Made by a program: the position numbers and the translations under genes
Shown: piece after piece, positions 12,001 through 24,000 of the stretch
How positions within the stretch are numbered: the first letter of the stretch is position 1
How the letters are laid out: every line of letters begins with the position of its first letter
Notes under the pieces: model-generated
Told to the model about the DNA's origin: nothing
What the model saw: only the letters and a program-made list of their open reading frames with translations
The model's database searches: none
NCBI GenBank assembly: GCA_023382975.1
Contig: JAHDXO010000001.1
Span: 248,001 to 312,000, forward strand
DNA: 64,000 bases
Direction: 5' to 3'
Source of the DNA: Pirellulaceae bacterium
Lineage (GTDB): Bacteria; Planctomycetota; Planctomycetia; Pirellulales; Pirellulaceae

Positions 12001-15000
12001 TGGTCACGACCTCGTACAATCCGCCTCCGTTGTCCACTGCGTACAAGCGGTTACCCACAAACGCCACACCCGTGATTGCCGTCTTGTTGACTTGCGAGAG
12101 CCAGGAGCTGGGGAAGTTGGCGGGGTCGGTGAAACGCGTTTCCGCGGGCCGGGTCAGATCGTAACCTGGGCCGACGCCGAACGTCTCGAATCCGCCTCCG
12201 CCGACGTCGTAGGCCGTCGTGATGACAAGCATCGGCCCACCATCCTCAAGATCATGCGTGCCGGCGGTATCGAAACTGTAACCGGCGGGAATCAAAGAGA
12301 CTTTGCCTGCACCCGAAGTCCCGGCGGTGCCCACACCGATCGTCGTGTTGATCGCATTGCGCACCGCATCTCGGACTTGGTTGTTCGTGAAATTCGCCGA
12401 GATATTGATCGCCGTGGGATTAACACTCAGAGGACTGCCGAGCGAGCGAAGAACTTGGAAACGTGCCACGGGCAGCGAAACGAAATTAGCGAACTCGGCG
12501 GTGGCAAAGTTGACTCGATGCCCCGACGCCCCCGCCTGGAAACCGGCGACGGTCGCCGCGTTCGCCATGGCGGTTGCGATGGCAACGGCATCCGCCGACT
12601 CTTCGACCTGCACGACATAGAACCGGTTCAGCGGATCGCTGACCGTATAGTTGCCACTGACGGTCACCTGAGTCCCAAGCGCGGACTGGTTGAGTATGCC
12701 CAAACCGGAATCGACGTCGCCGACGAAAGTAATGCGGTTGCCGGCGGCCGTTGCCCGCACATTCAGTTGGGCCGCGGGGAACTGGTTCACCTTGGTCACA
12801 ATCTCCGTCAACAACTGGTTCTGGTTGAAGCCGGAATACGAAACCAAAACAGTTCCGCCGTTGACCGCGATGCCGTCGCTGTCAAACTCGAACCGCTGCG
12901 TATTGACCCCGTCGAATAATTCAAACCACTGTCCTTCCGCCATGCTGCCGAACCCGTTGACCTGAATCACGGGTCCCGTCTCGAAAGCGAACGTGAACAC
13001 TTCGGGCGTCGTGGTGGTCAGCGTATAGGTCACACCGTCCCGGATCGAATTGTTCGTCCCGGGCGCGACGGTGTTCACGATTAGTTCCGGGCCGAAATTC
13101 AGGAAGAAATCCCACGTGGCGTCCGGCACGCCGCCGTCGAGTCCAGCATCTTGCGAGACCCGAATGGAATCGCCGTGCTCCAAGATGCGGTCGGTCTGGC
13201 CACCCTGGAAGCGAGTGGCCACCGGCACGGTCAGAGAATCCTCGCCGTTCGTTCCCAGTTCAAGCATGGCCGTGTCCAGCACGCCGCGTTCGCGAATCTG
13301 GGTGCCGGTCGAGCCCAAGTCGTCGGCGGCGCGATTGGGGCCTGGGCTACTGATTGCCGATCCGTTGTCCGGATTGAACACGTACAAGATGTTGTCGTAG
13401 TAGCTGACTCCGGGACGAATTGGTTGTGCAGGCTGCTGGTGCGCCCGTTGACCCACGCCCACTAAACGCAGGGTTTCCGTACTGCCGCTCACCGCTCCAA
13501 AGGCGATCGCATTCAATTCGAAGCCGTCCCCGATGCGAGTATTGTTGACGTTGTGACTGGTTTGCGTTGCAGGCGCGGTGGCGTGCTCCCGCGTGATGAT
13601 CCCGTGATTTCCGGACGCTGTGGCCAGATTGTCCCAGTTGGAAGCTCCCGGATCGATGCGCAGGAAATCGTCGTTGTTGTCGTCGCTGTCGTCGCCCGTA
13701 TCGTTCACCCGGTAGCCGTACAAATTGCCATCAGGCCGCATCGCGATATCCCGCGTCCCGGTGAAGAGGCCGATCGTGTTCTCCGTGAAACCCGTGAAGG
13801 GATCCACGGCATACAACGCGGATTGATTAGTTGTTTGTCGGGTACTGACGAACAGCATGACATCGCCCAAATGGAACGGTGTCGCACTGTTCACGATGTC
13901 CAACTGCGTTGTACCGGGTCCGGTGGAGGCCACATTATCCGTCGCTACGCGGGAGACGCTTGGCAGCGGCTGGACACGCACGGCGGCGGTCGTCGACGCG
14001 TCGGGCGGATTTGCTGTCTGGTATTGCAACAAGGGCGTGGCGATCCGACGGTTGGTGGAGACCGCCATGTAATAACGGCCGACCGTCAAATTCACGGGGC
14101 CGATGTATGGATCACGGATACCGCCCGACCCGCGGTTCATGTCGTCCATATTGTTGCCCAGGTTCGGACCAGGTTGATCGTCAGAGACATTCGAATCTTG
14201 ACCTGCATAGATCAACGTCCAGTGCGGATTGCCACTGTTGTCGTACGTTTCTCTATAGATCGCCAAATTCAAGTCGGGACGTCCTATCCCATCGGCGTAA
14301 TCCACGTCGAAGATCACCGGCATGGCCTCGCCGCCGGTGCTCTGAACAGAATCCCAGGCGATCACAAATTCGTACCAGTCGACGTCGGTCAGGCCATCGG
14401 AGGCGGAGTCGATGTGCATTCGTCCTGCCACGCTGATCGCGGCCCGGTCGGTATTGGCGAGATTGCCAAGCCACTGGGCGCCGCCGACTACGTCGTTCGG
14501 ACCGTGCGTGCTTCTCGTATCGCCTTCGATCTCCGCTGCCTCGCCAGTCAGCGGCGAGTGGATGGGCATACCGCTGACGTAGATCCCGACGTCCGCGTAG
14601 CGGATATCGGCGAAGCGCACGGTTGTGCCCGCCAGTTCGTCCGTCTCGCGCATGCGGATCTGCAGTTCGTAGTTGCCCGAGGTCAAGCCGTCCCGCAGCT
14701 TGGCGGAATTCTGCAAGTCGGCCACGTTCCCACCGGCCAGCAGATCGATGTTGCTGCTGCGGATGCGGACGTGATAGGTGTTTAGCGAGCCGACGCCGCC
14801 CGGCAGCACGACTCGCAATCCCGCGTCGCGCGGATTGGTGGTCCAGAAGTCCTTGGGCGCGCCGCCGTCGACATGCGTCGGGAAGAACGCCGACTTCTGC
14901 AGGATATTGGCGTGATTTGCCGGGATCAGGGTGGGATGCGAATACAGATTGAGCGTGCCCCCGGTCTCGCTGCTCGAATTGACGGACTGGGCGACGATCT

Positions 15001-18000
15001 GCCCGTTCGCGTCGATCAACTCGACGACTGCGTCCAGGGCGTGCGTCGTGCGGTCGATGTCCAGCCAGACTTCCGTGCCGGCCGTCGCCTGGAAACTGTA
15101 AACGTCCAAATCGCTGGGCGTGTTGAGCGTGCCCTTGACCACGAAGCCCAGCCGCAGATTGTCGTCGCCGCTCTTCTCGTTGGGCGCCAGCGTGCCCAGG
15201 AACTGAGCCTGCGACGGAATCGCGTTGTTTCCGGGAGGCGCCAGACCGATCGATTCGGCCTCGATTACAATCTCGACGTTCCGGTCGTGGCTGTACTGAT
15301 CGATGCTCAAACCGAGCCAGCGATTCCATGGGTCGCTGCCCGTTTCGCGGCCATTGGTGTCCGTCTGCGGCTTGCCATCCGGATCGAAGCCGGCACCGAC
15401 CGTGTCGTCGTTCAGCGCGGTCAACACCACGGGGAAGCCGGGCAAGCCGACGACCTGCAGGATGCCGCCGATGCGGTCGTCAATGTCCAGCGGACGGCCC
15501 GTCGCAACGATTCCCGAATCGCCGGCAAACTTGACGACCAGACTTTCCGTCGGGCTGCTCTGCAATCGCAAACCTCCGTAAGTATGGTAGTCCGGAATAT
15601 AGACGGACGTGTTGATCAACACATGGGTGATGTCCGTGTCGTCCCAGACTCCTTCGGTCTTGAGCGTCTCGCCGCGCAGCAACATGCCGTTGATTTCGTT
15701 GTTGCCCAGTCGGTTCAGCCGCACCAACGGACCGCGGTTGTCGATGAACTGGCTGAAGGCGTCCGCGTCGCCGCGGGAACGTCCGTAGTCGACGTTCTCG
15801 AAGCCGTTCAAGGCGTTGACGTTGATGTTGATCGCGGGGATGTCGGTATTGTTATTGGTGTCCCGGTTGTTCTGGATCGTGTTGGCGACCAGAATCGGCT
15901 GAGCGCCCCGTACGAAGATCACGCCCGGGGCGTTGAACGTGTGGCCGTCCCGGTTGCTTCCCGCCTGGCCGCCGGTTCCGGAGGCGTTCCGTTCCAGCAC
16001 GCTGTTGGTGATCCGCGCCTTGGCTTGATGGATCTCGATCGCGTTGAACCCGGCGAAGGTTCCGCCCAGATTCGTCACGCCGCCGGCGAAGGTGACCAGC
16101 GCCCGGTCGATGCTCAGGGTGCTAAACGGACTGGCGTAGATCCCCGCCCAATTCCCGCCCGAAGGCTGGTTTTCGGTCGGGCCGCGGAAGTCGTCATTGT
16201 TGGTGTCGAACGTCCCGCCGGCGCCATAGCGGTCGTCGAACCGCGAGGTGAAGACCACTTCGTAGCCATCCGCTCCCTCGGCGATCAATTGCGTGCCGAC
16301 CTCCAACTTAATGCGCGCGCCTTCCAGTTTAACAACCGTTCCCGGGTCGATTACCAAGCGGGCGTCGGTTCGCGGGCGATCCACCGAAGCGACCGCCGTA
16401 GCGAGCGAGCCGCCCAGGTTGCGGCCGATATCTGTATAGGCGGCAGACGCTCCGTCCAACTCGGCGACCAACCGATACGGTCCGCCGTTCTCGCTGCGGT
16501 ACAGACGCCGCGCAACGAAGTTACCCGTGGCGGGCTCCAGTCCGCCCAACTGAATCGCGTTGTTGCCCACCGCAAGCGGCGTGGCGAGCACCGCCGGGGA
16601 AGGCACCCCCTCGTAACCCGCCAGATCAATCGGAACCAAGCGGTACTCGTACGTACTCGCGGAAGTCAACGTTCCTCCGGTCACCGTCGCCGGCGTGGTC
16701 GTCACCAAATCGACCGACGGCGCAGAGACTTCGCGATAGGGCCCGCTCGGTGTGCCCTGCAGAATCAGGTTCTGGGCAATCACATGGACGATATCGACAT
16801 CGTCGAACCGTCCGGCCACCGTCATCGGTCGCAACGTCGAGCCGGCGGGAGTCTCCAGCCGCAGGAACAGGCCATTGATCGTGTTGTCGGTGATCCGGTT
16901 GCCATAGATGTCCGGCCCGACTCGGTTGTAGTCGGACGTAAATCGGTCCAGATATTGGTACGCCCAGGTGTTGAAGTTCGTCTCTTCGAAGCTGTCCGGC
17001 GTGGCCGATACGGCCGATTCCGCGCTGAAGCGAATCTGGTTGAAAGTAATCGCCGGGCGCGAGTCGATCAGATGGATCGGCGTGACCACGCGGGTTTCGG
17101 AATCGACCGAGACCTCGCCGCCGCCGTAGCGGATGTCGGCGTGGTTGACGTAGTTCAGGAAGATGCCCTGCCGCTCGGACGAGAAGCGGCCCGCGGCCAC
17201 GTCGATGTCGTTGCGGAACTCGATCCCGCCCCAATCGCCGCTGTCGGGCGTGGTGTTCAGCGGGTTGGTGTCGAACCCGAGCGATTGATCCTGATACGAG
17301 GTGAAGAAGACGTCGGTGTACGGCGTGCCCATGACCTGCAAGGCACCGAAACTGCGGTCGTTGGGAACCGGCGAGCTGCCGACGCCGATCCTCGCGCCGC
17401 GCAGTTTGAAGATCGCGCCCGCATCGACCATCATTGTGACGTCGCGCGGCACATTCACCGTCAGACCGTCCGACAATTCGGCGTCGGCCGGACCGCCACG
17501 TCCGATCTCGTAGGCGAAATTGTCCCCGGTGGTCGCCAGAATCCCATCCGGTCCGCCGTTGCCGACCAGACGCACAATGTCGCCGGGCCGCGCCGCCGCC
17601 AGCGCCACGTCCAGTTCGTTGAACGGATCGGCCAGCGTGCCGCTGCCGTTGGGGTTGACGTCGGGTCGCACATTGGCCTTGTCGACGAACAACGTCTGAG
17701 GCTGATCCGGCGCGGCCGTTCCGGCCGGGTACGCGGTCTCGAACCAGTGGCGATACACGCCGCCCGGCCGTCCGTCGGCGTCGCCGTCGAACGCCGTGCC
17801 TGTGGCATCGATGATGCTGGTGTCGGTGGTGGGACGGAAGTTCAGCTTCAATTCGTATCGGCCCTCCGACGCACCACCGTAGCCCGAGTCCCGGATCGAC
17901 GGATCGTACTTGTCGTTTCCACTGGCGCTGACGCCGATATAGTACACGCCGGCGTCCAGCGTCATTTCGATATAGGAATCCTCGCTGAAGTAGTCGTCGT

Positions 18001-21000
18001 TCTGCGCGATCAGTTCGCGACGCCCGTCCGGCCACTGGCGGTACAAGTTCAGTTGAGTATCCAACAGGCTGGAGCCTGGCAGCCGTTCGGCGATGGTTTC
18101 GGCCTGGAGCAACCCCGAAGTCCCGGCCGGGATCTCAAATCGGTACAGATCAATATCCTTGCTCTCGCTGCGGAACAGCATCTCCGCATGGACCAGATCC
18201 GTATCGCCGGGGAATACGGGCTCGACCGTCTGATTGAACAGCAGTCGGCTTTCTCCTCCCAGAATCGCGTTGCTGTAGGCTCCGCCCATGATCGTTCCAG
18301 GCGGCAATTCGGAAGTGTGCCCAAATCCCAACGTGTGTCCGATCTCGTGCATCGCGACGTTGAACCAGCTCGTCTTGCCGGGCGGATTGTCGGGAATACC
18401 GAAGGTGTCATCCCAGCTTTCCGCAATGTCCATTACCAGCATCGGATGGGTCGCAAAGGGGTTACCAAATGCAACCGCCGGAAACCACCCGCCGACGCCC
18501 AGCGTGCCGCCCGGCGCACTGGTGCTTCCGGTCGGAGCCAAATCGCCGGTGATCACCCAGATGCTGTTGATATCGGCACGCTCCTGCTCGATGAATTGAA
18601 CCCCCATTTGATTGCCGTAAAACTCGAAGATCTCACGAGCCCGCTGTTTCTGGGCTTCGCTGATTTCGTTGTACAGCGGTTGTCCAATTGAGTCGGTGCC
18701 GTACGATGTAACCGAGTCGAAGCTGTAGGTCGACGTCGTAATGCCTGCCGTCGTATCCGCCCCGTCCTTGCCAAACATCAGGTGATCTTCGGCGGGAATC
18801 TCGCGATGCCCCGGCTCGTCTTCCGAGCCGGGCGCATCCAAACGGTAAGCCGGGTCGGTGCTGCCAACGTTGCGAATCTCCTGCTTGATCACCAACGCCT
18901 GGGTTCCGACGCGGACGCCCGTCAGTGTCGGGTCGAGCGTCACTCGCCTTTCGCCGGTCAACTGGACACGGGTGCCCACGTTGGTCGCAGTGACGTTCAA
19001 TCCGGTAACCGTGTCGAACGCCGCCTTGATATTCGCAGCGATCTGAGTCGTGGTCGAGGCCGTTGCGCTATCGCCACTTTCAAATGTCACCGGATGATTG
19101 CCGGAAGAGACTCCGCCCAGCGACGGGTCGTTGAACTCGAAGCGGCGCACATTGCCGTTCACGTCCTCGACGGTGAACGTCTTCCCGTGCAGCGAAGCGG
19201 AACCGGCCTGCGTGACCTCGATCACCGGTCCGATGTCGAACATCCCGGCCAGATCCAGCGCCGCGGCGTAACTGGAATGCGGGTCGCTTGGTGAAATCTC
19301 CTGCGGCGCCAGCGGAATCGTTTCGTTGGTCCCGATGCGCAAACGGAACGTTGCCGGGCCGACGGGCAAGCCGGTATTCGGATCGACCAAGTTGGTCAGC
19401 GCGGACGGGAACGTCAAAACCGCGATATCGGTCGTCGGGTCGTAGGTGATCGACTGAGGCCGGAAGACAATGTCATCCTGATTGGTCACCGAATTCCGCG
19501 TCAGGATCAACTGGTAGAAATCAGGATTCACGGCCGTCGGATCGATCGCCAATTCGCCCGTGGTCACAGGGGTCGCGTGCAAGTCGTCGTCGTTGAAGTA
19601 CACGACCACTTGGTCCAACGCCTGGTGCAGCGTGTCCTCGACCACCACGGTGACATTCGCATCGCCCGTGAACAACGGCAAATCGCGCCCGTGATAGCGG
19701 CCGTGGAAGCTGACCGTCCAAGGCCCGCCGGCCAGTCCGGTCACCCCGACGTCGCCGGGCAGCAAACCGGGCAGTTCTTCCAGCCGCTGGCGGACCAGCG
19801 CCGCCGTCGCCAAGGCCGGAATGGACGCGGTTTCGTCGCCCTCGAAGGTCAAACGGAAGGCCCCCGTCGCCGTCAACGTGAAAACGTCGCGCCCCACTGG
19901 CTGCGGAACGACCGCGATGACCTGGGCGCCCAGATCCAAGTCGAAATCGAGCGCATCGCGATCGTCTCCTTCCAGCCGTGGCCGGAATGCGACGGAGTTG
20001 GTGTTCCGCAGCGCGGTGATATCGTCCGTCGCGTCGTCGAACCCAAACACCTCGATGCGGTAGTAATCGTCGGGCAGATTCTCCTGGAAACGATACACGA
20101 CCACGTTCGGGTTGCCGTTCAACAGATCCCGGTATCCGGGGACGATGGTCACGTCGTCGACGCCGCCCAAGGCCAGCGGCGAGTAGTCGATCGGGCGGTT
20201 GCCCAGCGGTTCCTGCGGCGAGCCGAACAGCCGTTGCGCCAACACCATCGATTGCGCCTGCGGATGCGTGTTGATCGCATCCAACAACTCTTGCGCCGTC
20301 GTCGGGCTGGCCGGATTGTTGTTCAGCACGACCTGGATCGTCGTCGCGTCAAGGACCGACACCTGCGGCAATCGGCCCGGCAGCGTAACACCACGATTCT
20401 CGCTGGTCACCTGGATGCGGATGTCGTTGCCCGCCTCGCCGGGCGTTACCGCCAGCAATCGGATCGCCAACGGGTTGGCCGCGTTGAAATCGGACACCAA
20501 CTGAGCCGATTTTGCCCCAGCCAAGGTGACCGGCGCCAATTCGCCGCCACCATCGATCAGCACGTGCGTGCCGAGGTGGGCATCCACCAGACTGATCTGC
20601 GAGGCGGGAATCACTGCCGACGCAGGCACCGACAGCAGCGTGGTGCCATCCAACGCGACTCGCAACTGCTCGACGGTGGGAGCGAACCCCGGCTTGTTGT
20701 TCAGCACAATGTGGATCGTCTTGGTGGCAACCACCTCGTTGACGACGACGGGCACGGCCCCCAGATCCTGCTTGCTGACCGAGATGCGCACCCCGTCGCC
20801 CGCGCTGCCCGCGACCGCGGCGGTCAACAACATCTCCAGCGATGTGCCGAAATCGCTTCGCGCTGTGGCAGTCGTGCTGCCTCCGCCCGTCAGCGCAAGC
20901 ATGGCCGGGGGATTGGTAGTCAACCCAGTGAATTGTGATCCGCGAGCGCTCAGAAGATGAGCATGGACCAGCGTGCTGTTGGCATTGACGGCAGCGATCA

Positions 21001-24000
21001 ACTGCTCGGCCGTCGTCTGGCTGCCGGCGGTTGTATTCAGCACGATGTTCACCACGTCCAACCCGTCGGCCACCTGAGGCGCCGCTCCCGGTCCAAGATC
21101 GGCTTGCCCGATGTTGATGGTCAACGGAGTCGGTGGAACCCCTGGCGTCGTCGAGACAAACCGGATCAGCGCGCGCAATTCCGTACCGAAGTCGGTCACC
21201 ACGCTGGAGTACAAATTGTTGTCGACGCCGCCGGTCAGCACGACGTCGGGCCGGAAAGCGGCAGTCAGCGGCGAAAGGGTGCCCGTCCGGTAGATCAGCG
21301 TGAACGGACCGCCAACTTCACCTAACACCACGACCTTGCCGCGCAAGGCGGGAATGGTCTCCAGATTCGCCCGGACCTGAGCCGCGGTCAGTGAATCGTA
21401 GGGCGCCGCCAGCGGCGCAGTGGCCGAAACCCCGTCGTAGGACAACGTGACACTGTCGGCGGTGCCGCCCAATGTCAACGTCTGCACCTCGCGGCCCACG
21501 CCATCGCTGACCGTCGAACCGGCAACCGTCCCGCCAGTCAACAGCGTCGAATCCGTCGTCAGCAGCGGATGATCGGTTCCGCCCAGGTCCGCCTGGAACG
21601 TGATGGTGTACTGGGTTCCGGATACCGCCGCGACCAGGGTGTTGCCAGCGCCAAACAACTGGTTCAACGCGGCTTGGATATTCCCGGCCAACGTCGTCGG
21701 ATTGGCATCCCAGGCGATGTCGCCCGTGGCCAATTGGTAGGCGTTGAACAGAATCCGGAACGATCCGCCCCCGACCCCCGCGTCGAAGGTCAATCGCTGA
21801 ACTTCGTCCAGGCTACCGCCGTCGGCAACCGTGGCGACCGTGGCGGTTGTGCCGCCCGTGACGATTCTCTCCAGCGGTAACAGATTCACACCGGCCAACG
21901 TGTTGCGGAACACGATCGTGAACGGCCCACCGTTGGCGCCCAGCACGGTCGGAGCGCCGTTCAGGCCGGGGATTGTGTTCAAATGGTTCCGCACGGCGGT
22001 CGCGGTCAGCGCGGTGTACGGCGCGACAAGCGGCGATGTGGCCGCCACTCCGTCGTACATCATTTGCAGGCTGCCTGCGCCGCCGGCATGGTTGATGGTC
22101 AGTTTCTGCACCTCGTTGCCCGCGCCTTGGGTCAAGGTGCTCGGCGTCACCGTCGGCAGGGTGCCGGTCAGCAGGTTGAACGCCGGCTCGATCGTGAACT
22201 GCTCCAAGTTGGCGTCCGCCAGGGTGCCCGTGAATCGGATCGTGTAGGCGGTCGGCGACAGCGACTGGACGACCGTGTTCCCGGCCCCGAAGATCCCGTT
22301 TAATCCTGTCTGGATGTTCGCGACCAGGTTGCTCGGGGTAGCGTTCCAGAAAATCGGGTTGGTGCGAAGATTGCCGCCGTAGGTGATTCGGAACGACCCG
22401 CCGGTGATGGTGCCGCCGAAGGTCAGTTGCTGAACCTCGCTGCGACCGCCGCCGTCGGCCAGTAACCCAACCGAGGCCGAGGCTCCCGGACCGCTGGGTG
22501 TGGCGACCAGCAGCGACGCATTCAGCCCGACCGTCGCGTTGTTGATCGCGTTGCGGAGCATTTCGGACGTGGTGGCCGTTCCGTTGAACAACGTCACACG
22601 CACCGTCCGCGAGTCGATGCGGGTCACGACCGGTGCCCCGGTTCCGGCCACGCTGACCGTCTCCAGTCGGATGCCGTTGCCCGCGGCGCCGGGATAACTG
22701 GCCGTGTTGGCCGTGATGACCAAGTCGCGATCGAGTCCGAAATCGGAAATAGCCGAAGCGTGCGTGTGGCCGCCGCCGCCCAATTGCAATAAGGTCGGCG
22801 GACTGCTCGTGATGATCGTGTGCTGAAGATCGGGCGAAGACAGCAACTTGACCTTCATCGGCGACCCGGGCGCGGCGTTGATTGCGTCCACCAACTGTTG
22901 CACGGTGGTCTCACTGCCCGAGTGGTTGTTCAGGGTCACGGTCAAACCGCTGGGCGTCACGGAGACCGCGGGCGGCATCGCCACCCCACGATCGGCCTGC
23001 TGAACCTGAACCTGCAGTGCATTGCCCGCGGCCCCGGGGGAAACGGCGGTGAACTGCAACTGGATCGCCTGCGACGTGCCGAAGTCCGTGGTCACGCTGG
23101 CCGGCACGTTGCTGTTGACTCCACCGCTTAACACGACGGTCGCTAATGGATCGGGAGTCACCAAGTTGGCCGGAATCAATTCGGCCACCACCAACTGGCT
23201 GGCTTGCGGATGGTTGTTGATCGCGTCGATCAGCTCCTGAATCGTGGTCTCACGTCCCGAAGCCGTGTTCAAATCGACGGCGATGCCGCCCGGAATCATC
23301 GTAATGGCTGGGCCGGTGTCGTACGGGCGGTCGCTCTTGGTCAAGCTGACGAAGATACCGTTGCCTGTTGTCCCCGATTGGCGAGCGGTGAAGCGGACTT
23401 CGTAATTCCCGGTGCCGAAGTGCGTCGTTGCGGTCGCTGTGTCCAGAATGAGTGCCGACAAGTCGAGCCCACCATTGCCGCTCACCAACCGCGCGCTTAG
23501 CAGCCGGCTGGCGTCGGGATCATTGTTGATTGCATCAACAACGTCTTGCACCGTGCTGGGCCGCGCCGCATTGCGGTTCAAATCAACGGTGACCAGGCTA
23601 CCTGCGACCGTAACCGACGGCCCGCTCGCATCGCGATGGTCGCTCTCCGTCAGCACGACCTGCAGCCCGTTCTGCTTGATGCCCAACTTGGTCGCCAGGA
23701 ACTCAACCACCGCCGCGCCGTTCGTTCCGAAGTCCGTCTGTACCGACGCCACGTCGAACTCACCGTCCGTGCCCGTGCGCGTGATCCGAATCCCGTCCAG
23801 CGTCGTGGAATCGAGGTCCGCGCCCCCTTTGAAAAGGAATCGCAATTCGCGCGGACCGATGTGCAGCGTATTGACGGCGTCCGCCAGGAACAGACTGCCG
23901 TCGTTGGGCCGTACGGCGAACAGCTCCGGAGCGATCGGATCGACCAACGGGTCGATAATCGTACCGTTGATCGTATACGATCCCAGACTGGCGTAATCGG

